The notes under the pieces: model-generated
Database searches by the model: none
What the model was told of the DNA's origin: nothing
What the model saw: the letters and a program-made list of their open reading frames with translations, nothing else
Assembly: GCA_011390565.1 (NCBI GenBank)
Contig: JAABSC010000001.1
Location: 310,001-374,000 of the forward strand
Reading direction: 5' to 3'
Length of the DNA stretch: 64,000 bases
Source: Thioalkalivibrio paradoxus
Lineage (GTDB): Bacteria > Pseudomonadota > Gammaproteobacteria > Ectothiorhodospirales > Ectothiorhodospiraceae
Shown here: positions 1 to 9,686 of the stretch, piece after piece
Layout: each line of letters starts with the position of its first letter
How positions within the stretch are numbered: the stretch's first letter is position 1
Translations under genes and position numbers: made by a program

Positions 1-731
<731 letters not shown>

Positions 732-752
732 CTATACGATGAACCTTGAACC

Positions 753-1040
753 ATGTCCCTTGACAGTGATGCGGTCCGAAGGATCGCCCATCTGGCCCGG
801 TTGGCCGTGGACGACCGGGAGGCCGAGGGGTTCGCCTCGGCGCTCAGCGACATCTTCGAATTCGTGGAAACGCTGGAGGGCGCCGACATCGCCGGCGTCG
901 AACCGATGGCGCACCCCCTGGACGCGGAACAGCGTCTGCGCCCCGACGCCGTGACCGAGACGGACCAGCGCGATCGTTTTCAGCAGTCGGCGCCTTCAGC
1001 CGAGGGTGGCCTCTATCTCGTGCCGCGGGTGATCGAGTGA
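753..1040 (+). CDS. gatC: Asp/Glu-tRNA amidotransferase subunit C
   Basis: GatC is the small (95 aa) non-catalytic subunit of GatCAB, which converts Glu-tRNA(Gln) or Asp-tRNA(Asn) to the amidated form in organisms lacking the matching direct synthetase. The N-terminus (AVRRIAHLARLAVDD) and the C-terminal GLYLVPRVIE motif are typical of the family, and the length is normal. GatC wraps around GatA and stabilises it on GatB. It is followed by gatA after an unusually long 187-bp gap that holds a repeat element; the gatA-gatB gap is only 14 bp. A -10-like TATACG lies at 733-738, but I see no well-spaced -35. Confidence 0.96.
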   Translation: MSLDSDAVRRIAHLARLAVDDREAEGFASALSDIFEFVETLEGADIAGVEPMAHPLDAEQRLRPDAVTETDQRDRFQQSAPSAEGGLYLVPRVIE

Positions 1041-1064
1041 TCCCCTGCCGCGCCCTGGTGGGCC

Positions 1065-1193
1065 ATGCGGAATGTCCGGTATCCGATCGCTGCGCCGGAC
1101 ACGCCGGCGCTGCGTTGGGCAAGCTTGAAATGGGGCGGCCATACCTGCATCTGCGCGCCCTGCTCCGGCGCTCCTGGCGGTGCTCCAAGGTGA
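1065..1193 (+). repeat. Dispersed ~125-bp element, copy 1 (contains a 42-codon frame)
   Basis: This stretch between gatC and gatA aligns without gaps to 32025-32150; I count about 75% nucleotide identity by eye over 123 bases. Both copies keep an open frame starting MRxxRYPIxxPDTPALR and ending in a Cys/Gly/Pro-rich tail, with 24 of 41 residues identical. This copy would encode 42 aa and end at TGA 1191-1193. Changes fall 10, 8 and 13 times at codon positions 1, 2 and 3, which is only a weak sign of protein-level selection. I see no good ribosome binding site before the ATG. A mobile or REP-like intergenic element whose frame is incidental is as likely as a real small protein. Confidence 0.6.
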
Positions 1194-1227
1194 CCGGGCT
1201 TCCCGCCTGGCCCAGCAGGTGGATCCG

Positions 1228-2682
1228 ATGAAACTGGAAACACTCACCGGTTGGCGGCGGCGTCTTCGGGCGCGCGAAATCAGCAGCCGGGAACTGACCG
1301 AACTCTACCTCGGACGTATCGCGCGGCTGGATGCGCAACTCAACAGTTTCATCACGGTGACCGACGAACTCGCGCTCGCAGCGGCCGACGCGGCCGATGA
1401 GCGCCTTGGCCGGGGCGAGGAGACGCCGTTGCTGGGACTGCCGGTGGCGCAGAAGGACATCTTCTGCACCGAGGGCGTGCGCACGAGTTGCGGTTCCCGA
1501 ATGCTCGATCCCTTCGTCGCGCCGTACGATGCGACCGTGGTTGCGCGCATGAAGGCGGCCGGCGCCGTGATGCTGGGCAAGACCAACATGGATGAGTTCG
1601 CGATGGGATCGTCGAACGAAACCAGCTTTTATGGCCCGGTCTGCAATCCCTGGGATCCCGATCGGGTACCGGGCGGGTCCTCGGGTGGATCGGCGGCCGC
1701 TGTCGCGGCCCGGCTCGTGCCGGCGGCGACGGGCACGGATACCGGGGGCTCGATCCGCCAGCCGGCGGCCTTCTGCGGGATCACCGGCCTGAAGCCCACC
1801 TACGGACGGGTCTCCCGTTACGGGATGATCGCCTTCGCCTCCAGCCTCGACCAGGGCGGCCCGATGGCGGCCACTGCCGAGGACTGCGCCCTGATGCTGA
1901 ATGCCATGGCGGGGTTCGATCCGCGGGATTCGACCAGCGTCGAGCGGCGCGCCGAGGATTTCAGCGCCGACCTCGAGCGCGACCTGAAGGGGCTGCGTAT
2001 CGGTCTGCCGCGGGAGTTCTTCGGCGAGGGTCTCGATCCCGAGATGCGTGCCGCCATCGAAACGGCGCTGGCTGTGCTGAAGGACCGTGGGGCGATTCTG
2101 GTCGACATCAACCTGCCGAACAGCGGGTTGTCGGTCCCTGCCTACTATGTGGTCGCGCCGGCCGAGTGCTCTTCGAATCTGGCGCGCTATGACGGGGTGC
2201 GCTTCGGCCACCGGTGTGCCGACCCCCTGGACTTGCAGGATCTCTACACTCGATCGCGGGCCGAGGGATTCGGGGCCGAGGTGAAGCGGCGCATCATGAT
2301 CGGGACCTACGTGCTTTCGGCGGGCTACTACGATGCCTATTATTTGAAGGCCCAGAAGGTGCGGCGGCTGATCGCCGACGATTTCCGGCGCGCGTTCACG
2401 GAGGTGGATGTCATTGCCGGTCCGACCACCCCGGAACTGCCGTTCCGGCTCGGCGAGAAGAGTGCCGATCCGGTGAAGATGTACCTCTCGGACATCTACA
2501 CCATCGCGGTGAATCTGGCGGGGCTTCCGGGGCTGTCGATGCCGGCGGGAACCATCGGCAACCTGCCGGTGGGACTGCAGCTGATCGGAAACTATTTCGA
2601 CGAGGCCCGCCTGCTCAACGTGGCCCACCAGTTCCAACAGGACACCGACTGGCATGCCCGCATGCCGGCGGCCTTTGTCTAG
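1228..2682 (+). CDS. gatA: Asp/Glu-tRNA amidotransferase subunit A (amidase)
   Basis: GatA is the glutaminase subunit that releases ammonia from glutamine for transfer to the misacylated tRNA held by GatB. It belongs to the amidase-signature family. The Ser-cisSer-Lys triad is visible as Lys76 (in VAQKDIF), Ser151 (in GGSSGGS) and Ser175 (in DTGGS), each offset by three from the Staphylococcus numbering. The length (484 aa) is normal. I chose ATG 1228 because the protein then begins [11 protein letters not shown] like its relatives; an in-frame upstream extension runs back into the repeat element. gatB follows after 14 bp, indicating co-transcription. Confidence 0.97.
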   Translation: MKLETLTGWRRRLRAREISSRELTELYLGRIARLDAQLNSFITVTDELALAAADAADERLGRGEETPLLGLPVAQKDIFCTEGVRTSCGSRMLDPFVAPYDATVVARMKAAGAVMLGKTNMDEFAMGSSNETSFYGPVCNPWDPDRVPGGSSGGSAAAVAARLVPAATGTDTGGSIRQPAAFCGITGLKPTYGRVSRYGMIAFASSLDQGGPMAATAEDCALMLNAMAGFDPRDSTSVERRAEDFSADLERDLKGLRIGLPREFFGEGLDPEMRAAIETALAVLKDRGAILVDINLPNSGLSVPAYYVVAPAECSSNLARYDGVRFGHRCADPLDLQDLYTRSRAEGFGAEVKRRIMIGTYVLSAGYYDAYYLKAQKVRRLIADDFRRAFTEVDVIAGPTTPELPFRLGEKSADPVKMYLSDIYTIAVNLAGLPGLSMPAGTIGNLPVGLQLIGNYFDEARLLNVAHQFQQDTDWHARMPAAFV

Positions 2683-2696
2683 AGGGGCGGAAAGGC

Positions 2697-4133
2697 ATGG
2701 AATGGGAAACCGTGATCGGGCTGGAGGTGCATGCGCAGCTCAATACCGTCTCGAAAATCTTCTCGGGTGCCGCCACCGCCTACGGAGCGGAGCCCAACCG
2801 CCAGGCCTGCGCGGTGGATCTGGGCCTGCCCGGCGTCCTTCCCGTGCTGAACGGTGCGGTCGTGGCCAAGGCCGTGATGCTCGGGCTGGCGATCGACGCG
2901 CGCATCGCGCCGCGCTCGGTGTTCGCCCGCAAGAACTACTTCTACCCGGACCTTCCGAAGGGGTACCAGATCTCGCAATACGAGCTGCCGATCGTTGCCC
3001 AGGGGCATCTCGACATCGAACTGGAGGACGGGACGCGCAAGCGCATCGGGATTACCCGGGCGCACCTGGAGGAGGATGCCGGCAAGAGCCTGCACGAAGG
3101 CCTTGGCGCCATGACCGGGATCGACCTGAATCGGGCCGGCACGCCACTGGTGGAGATCGTCTCTGAGCCGGACCTGCGCTCGGCGAAGGAGGCGGTGGCC
3201 TACATGAAGAAGCTGCACGCCCTGGTGCGCTATCTCGGCGTCTGCGACGGCAACATGCAGGAAGGAAGTTTCCGCTGCGATGCCAACGTTTCGGTGCGAC
3301 CTGTGGGGCAGGAGGCGTTCGGTACGCGCGCGGAGATCAAGAACCTCAATTCGTTCCGGTTCGTGGAGCGCGCCATCAACTTCGAGGTGGAACGCCAGAT
3401 CGACCTCCTCGAAGCGGGAGGCCAGGTGGCGCAGGAGACCCGTCTGTATGACCCGGACCGCGACGAGACCCGGTCCATGCGTTCCAAGGAAGAGGCCAAC
3501 GATTATCGGTATTTCCCGGACCCGGACCTGCTGCCGGTAGTGATCCATCCGGAGTTCATCGAGCGGCTGCGAACGGAGCTTCCGGAACTCCCGGACGCGA
3601 AGCGCGCTCGGTTCATCGACGCATATGGCCTCTCGGACTACGACGCCGGTATGCTGACCGGCAGCCGCGAACTGGCCGACTTCTTCGAAGCGGTGGCCGC
3701 GGGATGCGATGCCCCCAAGCTCGCGGCCAACTGGGTGATGGGCGAGTTCTCCGCGGCCCTGAACCGTTCCGAGGTCGAGCTTCGGGACAGCCCCGTTTCG
3801 GCCGCAGACCTGGCACAGTTGCTGTGCCGAATCGAGGACCAGACCCTCTCCGGCAAGTTGGCGAAAGACGTGTTCGAGGCGATGTGGGCCGGCGAAGGCG
3901 ACGCCGATGCGGTCATCGCCGCGCGCGGACTGAAGCAGATCACGGACACGGGGGCCATCGACGCGATCATCGACGCGGTGATTTCGGCCAATCCCGCCCA
4001 GGTGGAACAGTACCGGTCGGGCAAGGACAAGGTGTTTGGTTTCTTCGTGGGTCAGGTGATGAAACAGACTCAGGGCAAGGCAAACCCGGCGCAGGTGAAC
4101 GAGCGTCTGCGCGCGCGGCTGCTGGGAGACTGA
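2697..4133 (+). CDS. gatB: Asp/Glu-tRNA amidotransferase subunit B
   Basis: GatB binds the misacylated tRNA, phosphorylates the Glu or Asp side chain with ATP and amidates it with ammonia channelled from GatA. The start ATG 2697 gives [15 protein letters not shown], the conserved GatB opening. The catalytic-cradle motifs [19 protein letters not shown] (here [15 protein letters not shown]) and [15 protein letters not shown] are present. The C-terminus carries the YqeY-like tRNA-binding tail domain ending in [10 protein letters not shown]. The length is 478 aa. It sits 14 bp after gatA and 30 bp before hslO, so hslO may share its transcript. Confidence 0.97.
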   Translation: MEWETVIGLEVHAQLNTVSKIFSGAATAYGAEPNRQACAVDLGLPGVLPVLNGAVVAKAVMLGLAIDARIAPRSVFARKNYFYPDLPKGYQISQYELPIVAQGHLDIELEDGTRKRIGITRAHLEEDAGKSLHEGLGAMTGIDLNRAGTPLVEIVSEPDLRSAKEAVAYMKKLHALVRYLGVCDGNMQEGSFRCDANVSVRPVGQEAFGTRAEIKNLNSFRFVERAINFEVERQIDLLEAGGQVAQETRLYDPDRDETRSMRSKEEANDYRYFPDPDLLPVVIHPEFIERLRTELPELPDAKRARFIDAYGLSDYDAGMLTGSRELADFFEAVAAGCDAPKLAANWVMGEFSAALNRSEVELRDSPVSAADLAQLLCRIEDQTLSGKLAKDVFEAMWAGEGDADAVIAARGLKQITDTGAIDAIIDAVISANPAQVEQYRSGKDKVFGFFVGQVMKQTQGKANPAQVNERLRARLLGD

Positions 4134-4163
4134 GCGCGATCCGATGCGGTCCTGGATCCGGTC

Positions 4164-5057
4164 ATGATCGAACGGGATACCCTGCACCGGTTCCTGCTCG
4201 AGAACCTACCCGTTCGAGGTGAGTGGGTGCACCTCGATGCCTCATGGCAGGCCTTGCTCGAGCGCCACGATTATCCGCCCGTGGTTCGAGAACGCCTGGG
4301 CGAAGCCTATGCAGCGGTGGCGCTGATCGCCGCCACGCTGAAATTCGACGGTTCCCTGATCCTCCAGATTACCGGCTCGGGTCCGCTCCACCTGCTGGTG
4401 GTGCAGGCCACGGGCAGCCGGGCGCTGCGGGGCCTGGCACGGTATCGTGACACGGTTCCCGCGGGTGATCTCGAGGAGGTTTTCGGTGCCAATGCCCGCA
4501 TGGTGATCACGCTCGATCCCGGTGCCGGACGCGAGCGCTACCAGGGGGTCGTGGAGCTGGAAGGAAGCCATCTGGCCGCGGCGCTCGACGAGTATTTCCG
4601 TCGTTCCGAGCAGTTGCCCACGCGCGTCTGGCTGGCCGCGGATGCCCAGCAGGCTTCGGGACTGCTGCTGCAGGGGATGCCCGGGGCGGACGGTGCACCT
4701 ACTTCGCCGGACACCGAGGACTGGACCCGGGCCAGTTTGCTGGGCGAGACGGTCACCCGCGCGGAACTGCTGGGCCTGCCGGCTCCGGAGTTGTTGCTGC
4801 GGCTGTTCCACGAGGAAGGGATCCGGCTGCTGGAGGGGCAGCCGATGCGCTTCGCCTGCAACTGCTCGCGTGACAAGGTCGAGGGCATGCTGCGGGGTCT
4901 GGGCGTTGACGAGGTTCGCGAAACGCTGGCGGAGCAGGGCGAGATCGAGGTGACCTGCGAGTTCTGCAATGCCCGCTATTGCCTGGACGCGGTTGATGCC
5001 GAGGCGTTGTTCGCGGCGGACGAGCCCCAGCCCGATGTGGGCTCCACGCGGCATTGA
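4164..5057 (+). CDS. hslO: Redox-regulated chaperone Hsp33
   Basis: Hsp33 is a cytosolic holdase chaperone activated by oxidation. Under reducing conditions four cysteines hold zinc; HOCl or peroxide plus heat releases the zinc and unfolds the linker, exposing the client-binding surface. The zinc cysteines are visible near the C-terminus as C232-x-C234 and C265-x-x-C268. The N-terminal domain includes the conserved TLKFDGSLILQITGSGPL stretch. At 297 aa it has normal length. It follows gatB closely and ends 4 bp from the convergent moeB, with no clear terminator between them. Confidence 0.96.
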   Translation: MIERDTLHRFLLENLPVRGEWVHLDASWQALLERHDYPPVVRERLGEAYAAVALIAATLKFDGSLILQITGSGPLHLLVVQATGSRALRGLARYRDTVPAGDLEEVFGANARMVITLDPGAGRERYQGVVELEGSHLAAALDEYFRRSEQLPTRVWLAADAQQASGLLLQGMPGADGAPTSPDTEDWTRASLLGETVTRAELLGLPAPELLLRLFHEEGIRLLEGQPMRFACNCSRDKVEGMLRGLGVDEVRETLAEQGEIEVTCEFCNARYCLDAVDAEALFAADEPQPDVGSTRH

Positions 5058-5061
5058 GGTT

Positions 5062-5841
5062 TCACGCCTGGGCCGATGCGCTCCTGCTCCTTCCCGGGGC
5101 CAATGATCCGCACACCGGGCAGTCCGGGTCGCGCACGAGCGCCAGTCTGCGAAACTGCATGGTGAGTCCATCGACCAGCAGCAGATGGCCGGCCAGCGTG
5201 GGCAGCCCGACCAGCAGTTTCAGCGCTTCCGTGGCCTGCAGGCTGCCGATCACCCCCGGCATGCTGGCCAGAACCCCCGATTCGGAACAGGTCTCGCCGA
5301 GTTCTTCGCCGTCCCCGTATAGGCAGTGGTAACACGCGGCGCTCGGGTCGCGGAAGTCGAAAGTCGCAAGTTGCCCTTCGAAACGGATCACCGCTCCGGA
5401 CACCAGGGGTGTGAGCGTGTTCAGGGCCGCGTGGTTGATCAGGGCTCGGCTGGCGAAGTTGTCGGTGCCATCGAGAATCACGTCGGCTTCCCGGAAAACC
5501 CGTTCCAGGCCGCTCTGCTCCAGTCTTCGATCGATGCGGTCTATCCGGCAATCGGGGTTCAGCCGGAGCAGGCTGTCCGCTGCGGACAGCACTTTCGGGC
5601 GGCCGATGTCGGCTTCCCCGTGCAGAATCTGGCGCTGCAGGTTGGAGCGTTCGACCCGGTCGAAGTCGACCAGGGTGAGACGCCCGACGCCCGCAGCGGC
5701 AAGGTAGGCGGCCACCGGTGAGCCCAGGCCCCCCAACCCCATCACGACGGCATGCGCGGCGGCCAGGCGAGCCTGGCCCTCTGCGCCGATCTCGGGCAGC
5801 AGGATCTGTCGGCTGTATCGGAGAAGAAACGCGTCGTTCAT
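5062..5841 (-). CDS. moeB: MoeB/ThiF-type adenylyltransferase
   Basis: This E1-like enzyme adenylates the C-terminal Gly-Gly of a small sulfur-carrier protein, most likely MoaD for molybdopterin synthesis and possibly ThiS. The Rossmann nucleotide motif GLGGLG is at residues 35-40, followed by the DFDxVExSNLQRQ signature. Zinc-binding cysteine pairs appear as CYHC and CPVC. The length (259 aa) fits MoeB, with no C-terminal rhodanese domain. In many gammaproteobacteria moeB follows hemA-prfA-prmC exactly as here, which favours MoeB over ThiF. The 34-bp gap from the upstream unknown gene suggests one operon. Confidence 0.92.
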   Translation of the reverse strand: MNDAFLLRYSRQILLPEIGAEGQARLAAAHAVVMGLGGLGSPVAAYLAAAGVGRLTLVDFDRVERSNLQRQILHGEADIGRPKVLSAADSLLRLNPDCRIDRIDRRLEQSGLERVFREADVILDGTDNFASRALINHAALNTLTPLVSGAVIRFEGQLATFDFRDPSAACYHCLYGDGEELGETCSESGVLASMPGVIGSLQATEALKLLVGLPTLAGHLLLVDGLTMQFRRLALVRDPDCPVCGSLAPGRSRSASAQA

Positions 5842-5875
5842 GCGGCCAGGCGTACGTCAGGGTGGGCCTGCAACC

Positions 5876-6277
5876 TCACCAGTACGAGCGCCAGTGGTCC
5901 GGACGCTGATCGCGGCAGCCGTGCTCGTGCTTCTGGTATTCCCGGACGAAAATACGCCGAGCGCAGTGTCCAAGGCAGTTGGATCGCAGCTTCAGATTTT
6001 CGCGCCGGGTCTCCTCGCAGTACTGGTAATAGGTCCGGCGCAGGCGCGTCAGCAGACTGTTGTCGAGATGGAACCCGAGTTCCTGCAACGCGGACTCGAT
6101 CTCCGCGAAGGTGACCTGCAGCAGATCGTACTGGACCAGTACGCGGTTGGGGCCAGGTATCGAGACCTGAGACACCATGGGCGAGTCCGCGAGCAACAGC
6201 GCAGCCGAGGGTGCCTGATCAGCCTCCCAATGCGGCCCACGAAAGACCAGTTCCCGGGAACGGAGGGTGGAGTCCAT
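5876..6277 (-). CDS. Uncharacterised 133-aa protein with HMA-like fold and HGCRD C-terminal motif
   Basis: I do not recognise a named family. The middle section (about residues 33-75) has the alternation expected of a ferredoxin-like, heavy-metal-associated (HMA) domain: VSQVSIPGPNRVLVQYD, then a helix and ELGFHLD. The metal-binding CxxC of true HMA domains is absent. The C-terminal third is basic and rich in Cys and aromatic residues (NCLGHCARRIF, then HGCRDQRPDHWRSYW), which looks conserved rather than random. There is no signal peptide or membrane segment. It lies between prmC and moeB on the same strand (gaps 59 and 34 bp) and is probably co-transcribed with them. The function is unknown; a metal- or sulfur-related role is only a guess. 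Confidence 0.75.
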   Translation of the reverse strand: MDSTLRSRELVFRGPHWEADQAPSAALLLADSPMVSQVSIPGPNRVLVQYDLLQVTFAEIESALQELGFHLDNSLLTRLRRTYYQYCEETRRENLKLRSNCLGHCARRIFVREYQKHEHGCRDQRPDHWRSYW

Positions 6278-6336
6278 GTCCCAATGGTAGTTGGGCTCAG
6301 GGAATTTGCCCAGCGCGCGGAAGGGGTAGGGTGGCT

Positions 6337-7233
6337 TCAGCCGGATCCATCGCGGGACTGGGCCTCCGTGACGCGCTCATGTCCCGCAAGATCCCGGTGG
6401 CTGCAGACCTCATGGAAGCCCCGGGCGTCGAGCATCCCGCGCACTGCCGCGGCTTGTCCAAAGCCGTGTTCGAGCAGGAGACGCCCGTTGGGGCGCAGGT
6501 GTTGCCCCGCGATTGCGGCAATGGCCTCGAGGTCGGCCAATCCGTGATGCGGAGCCACCAGGGCCATGCGGGGTTCGAAGCGAAGGTCCCCCTGCTTCAG
6601 GTGTGGATCGCCGGGATCGACGTAGGGTGGATTGCTGACGATCAGATCGAAGGTGGGGGCCGCACGAAGGGGTTCCAGCCATCGACCCTGGAACCAGTGG
6701 ACATCGAGCCGAAGCGCGCGCGCGTTGCGGGCGGCCACGGCGAGTGCCGGTCCGCTCAGGTCGCTGCCCCAGGCGTCGATATCCGGCCTTTCCCGCTTGA
6801 GCGCGAGGATGACGGCGCCGGATCCCGTTCCAAGGTCCAGGACACGCGGGTTCTCTGGCGGAAGGCGCTCCAGGGCAAGGGAAACCAGGAGCTCGGTATC
6901 GGGGCGGGGGATCAGGCAGTTTTCGTTGACCTGCAACGGCATCGACCAGAATTCACGCGCACCGAGCAGGTAGGCCACCGGTACCCCCGCGGCACGTCGT
7001 TCGGTCAGCTCGAACGCCCGCCTGCATTCTTCGGTGGCGATTTTCCGATCCCCGTGCGCGATCAGGGCCACGGTATCCATGCCCAGGACATGCCCCAGGA
7101 GGAGACGTGCCTCCAGGGCAGCCGCGTCGATGCCTGCCCGTGCCAGTTGCGTTCGCATCCGGGAAAGCATGGCCTGGATCGTAGGGGGGTCAATCGTCAG
7201 CAAGGGCTGCCAGCTGCTCGGCCTTGTATTCAT
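6337..7233 (-). CDS. prmC: Release factor glutamine methyltransferase
   Basis: PrmC (HemK) methylates the glutamine of the GGQ motif in peptide chain release factors RF1 and RF2, raising termination efficiency. The SAM-binding motif [11 protein letters not shown] and the catalytic NPPY motif ([12 protein letters not shown]) are both present. The usual N-terminal helical domain contains [10 protein letters not shown]. It lies directly behind its substrate gene prfA. The ATG at 7233 overlaps prfA by 44 bp. An in-frame ATG at 7170 would still leave 277 aa, the length of the E. coli enzyme, so the start is uncertain. Confidence 0.95.
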   Translation of the reverse strand: MNTRPSSWQPLLTIDPPTIQAMLSRMRTQLARAGIDAAALEARLLLGHVLGMDTVALIAHGDRKIATEECRRAFELTERRAAGVPVAYLLGAREFWSMPLQVNENCLIPRPDTELLVSLALERLPPENPRVLDLGTGSGAVILALKRERPDIDAWGSDLSGPALAVAARNARALRLDVHWFQGRWLEPLRAAPTFDLIVSNPPYVDPGDPHLKQGDLRFEPRMALVAPHHGLADLEAIAAIAGQHLRPNGRLLLEHGFGQAAAVRGMLDARGFHEVCSHRDLAGHERVTEAQSRDGSG

Positions 7234-8275
7234 GGGTCAGTGGATCGATCAGCGGGTCCATGTCGCCCGCCATGACGTCATCGATCCGGTACAGGGTCAG
7301 GTTGATTCGGTGGTCGGTGATCCGGCCCTGGGGAAAATTGTAGGTGCGGATTCGCTCCGAGCGGTCGCCACTGCCCACCAGACTCTTGCGCGCCGCGCTC
7401 TGCTCGGCGTTCTGTCGGCTGCGTTCGGCCTCATAGACCCGTGCTGCCAGGAGGTTCATCGCGCGAGCCTTGTTCTTGTGCTGCGAGCGCTCATCCTGGC
7501 ACTCGACCACGAAGCCGGTGGGCAGGTGGGTCAGGCGCACGGCGGAATCGGTGCGGTTGACGTGCTGCCCGCCCGCCCCGCTGGCCCGATAGGTATCGAT
7601 GCGCAGGTCGGCGGGATTGATTTCCGGCATCTCGACCTCCTCGAGTTCCGGGAGAATCGCGACGGTTGCCGCAGAGGTATGGATGCGACCCTGGGACTCG
7701 GTTTCCGGCACGCGCTGTACCCGGTGCGCCCCCGACTCGAATTTCAGTCGCGAGTACGCGCCCTGGCCAATCAGCCGAGCGATGACCTCGCGATACCCCC
7801 CGTGCTCGCCCTCGCTGGCGCTGAGAATTTCCAGCTGCCAGTTGCGCCGCTCGGCGTAACGTACGTACATCCGGAACAGGTCACCCGCGAAGATCGCCGC
7901 TTCGTCTCCTCCCGTTCCGGCTCGGATTTCCAGAAAAAGATTGGAGTCGTCGTGCGGATCACGCGGCACGAGGTGTGTCTGCAGCTCACTTTCGAGTGCG
8001 GCGTCCTCGGCCGTGAGGCGGGCCATCTCGTCTTCCGCGAGCGCGCGCACCCCGGGTTCCGGGTCCTGCAGCATGGCGCGTGTGGTTTCGAGTTCTCTCT
8101 GGTTGGCCACCCAGTCATGCCAGGCCTTTGCGACGGGTTCTAGCTGGCTGTATTCCATCGACAGCCGCCGGAACAGGTTGCCGTCCTCGGCGGTGTCGGG
8201 TTCAGCCAGCAGCTGGGCGATTTCCTCGTGGCGTTCAGCCAGGCCTTCGAGTTTTCGGCGAAAGGACGCTTTCAC
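7190..8275 (-). CDS. prfA: Peptide chain release factor 1
   Basis: RF1 recognises UAA and UAG stop codons and triggers hydrolysis of peptidyl-tRNA in the ribosome. The GGQ catalytic loop is visible in [16 protein letters not shown], and the stop-codon-reading region follows the conventional RF1 layout (YRIDDVM...HEYKAEQLA at the end). The length is 361 aa. The start is GTG at 8275, overlapping the hemA stop codon in a GTGA arrangement, so translation is likely coupled to hemA. prmC, which modifies this protein, follows immediately. Confidence 0.97.
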   Translation of the reverse strand: MKASFRRKLEGLAERHEEIAQLLAEPDTAEDGNLFRRLSMEYSQLEPVAKAWHDWVANQRELETTRAMLQDPEPGVRALAEDEMARLTAEDAALESELQTHLVPRDPHDDSNLFLEIRAGTGGDEAAIFAGDLFRMYVRYAERRNWQLEILSASEGEHGGYREVIARLIGQGAYSRLKFESGAHRVQRVPETESQGRIHTSAATVAILPELEEVEMPEINPADLRIDTYRASGAGGQHVNRTDSAVRLTHLPTGFVVECQDERSQHKNKARAMNLLAARVYEAERSRQNAEQSAARKSLVGSGDRSERIRTYNFPQGRITDHRINLTLYRIDDVMAGDMDPLIDPLTHEYKAEQLAALADD

Positions 8276-9555
8276 GGGGTGCCGTGTCCGTTGCCACCCT
8301 CGTCGTCGGGTAGCCGGAACAGCCTGTGGGCGGCGCGAAACAGGTGGTCATCCCCTTCGTGGGCTGCAATGTTCAGACTTTTGCATGGCGCGTGCATCAG
8401 CTTGTTGGTCAGCGTGTGGGCCAGTTGCCGGAGGACCTCCTCGGGCGGCCGGCCGGCGCGCAGCAGCGATTCGGCCCGGCCCAGCGCTTCGTGCTGGATG
8501 GTCTCCGCCTGTTCCCGAAGACGCCGGATGCTCTCTACCGAATCGCGCGCGCGAAGCCAACGCATGAATTCGTCCGCACGCGTCGCGATGATCTGTTCCG
8601 CCTGCTCAGCCGCGGCCTGACGAGAAGCCATGTTCTCATTGATGACCTGTTGCAGGTCGTCGACGGTGTACAGGTATATATCCTCGAGTTCCGCCACCTC
8701 GGGTTCGATGTCCCTGGGTACGGCGATATCGACCATGAAAATGGGCCGATGCCTGCGCTTGCGGATCGCGCGTTCCACGGCGCCCTTGCCCAGAATGGGC
8801 AGCGGTGCGGCCGTGGAACTGATCACGATATCGGCGCGGTGAAGGTAATCGGGCAAAGCGCTCAGAGCAATCGGTTCCGCGTTGAAGCGGTCCCCCAGCG
8901 TGTGGGCTCGCTCCACCGTGCGGTTGGCGACGATCACGTGTCCGATGCCGTGGCCAGCGAGATGGCGCAGCGCGAGCTCGATGGTCTCTCCCGCCCCGAT
9001 CACCAGGGCGGTCAGCGGCTTCAGATCGCCGAAAATCTGGCGCGCGAGCGAAACCGCGGCAAAGGCCACGGAGACCGCGCTGGCTCCGATGGCGGTGGAT
9101 GTCCGGACGTCCTTGGCGGTTGCGAATGCATGTTGGAACAGACGCTCCAGCGAGAGGCCCAGCGTGCCGGCTTCGTGCGCATGCTGATACGCCGATTTCA
9201 TCTGGCCGAGAATCTGCGGCTCTCCCAGAATCATGGAGTCGAGGCCGCAGGCCACGCGCAGCGTGTGCATCACCGCCTCGTTGTCGCGATGGCGGTACAG
9301 GTAGGCTTCGATTTCGTTACGACGGATGCCGTGGAACCCTCCAAGCCAGTCGAGCACCCGCTCTTCTCCGTCCTGCCCGTTTTCACGGAAATAAATCTCC
9401 GTACGGTTGCAGGTGGACAGGATCGCGGCCTCGGGAATCCTGACGCCCGAATGCAGCGAGTCGAGCGCCTCTCCCAGTTGAACGTCATCGACGGACAGCC
9501 GTTCACGTACCTCGACGGGCGCGGTTCTATGATTGATTCCGAGCGCGAACAGCAT
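8272..9555 (-). CDS. hemA: Glutamyl-tRNA reductase
   Basis: HemA catalyses the first committed step of tetrapyrrole synthesis by the C5 route, reducing Glu-tRNA(Glu) to glutamate-1-semialdehyde with NADPH. The catalytic cysteine is Cys49 in [11 protein letters not shown]. The NADPH domain carries [15 protein letters not shown], and a dimerisation helix forms the C-terminus (427 aa total). It heads the minus-strand group hemA-prfA-prmC-unknown-moeB and is divergent from the TPR lipoprotein gene across 131 bp, which should hold both promoters. hemA divergent from lolB-side genes is the standard gammaproteobacterial order. Confidence 0.97.
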   Translation of the reverse strand: MLFALGINHRTAPVEVRERLSVDDVQLGEALDSLHSGVRIPEAAILSTCNRTEIYFRENGQDGEERVLDWLGGFHGIRRNEIEAYLYRHRDNEAVMHTLRVACGLDSMILGEPQILGQMKSAYQHAHEAGTLGLSLERLFQHAFATAKDVRTSTAIGASAVSVAFAAVSLARQIFGDLKPLTALVIGAGETIELALRHLAGHGIGHVIVANRTVERAHTLGDRFNAEPIALSALPDYLHRADIVISSTAAPLPILGKGAVERAIRKRRHRPIFMVDIAVPRDIEPEVAELEDIYLYTVDDLQQVINENMASRQAAAEQAEQIIATRADEFMRWLRARDSVESIRRLREQAETIQHEALGRAESLLRAGRPPEEVLRQLAHTLTNKLMHAPCKSLNIAAHEGDDHLFRAAHRLFRLPDDEGGNGHGTP

Positions 9556-9686
9556 GTTCTTGGGTGTTTTCGCCTAAGATGTGCCTAACAACCGACTAGT
9601 GTACTGCCTCAAGCGGTTCGATACAGAGGCCGTGCGCAATCATTGTGGAACCCCTCGCGTAATCCGTCGTCCAATTCTGCGAAATC

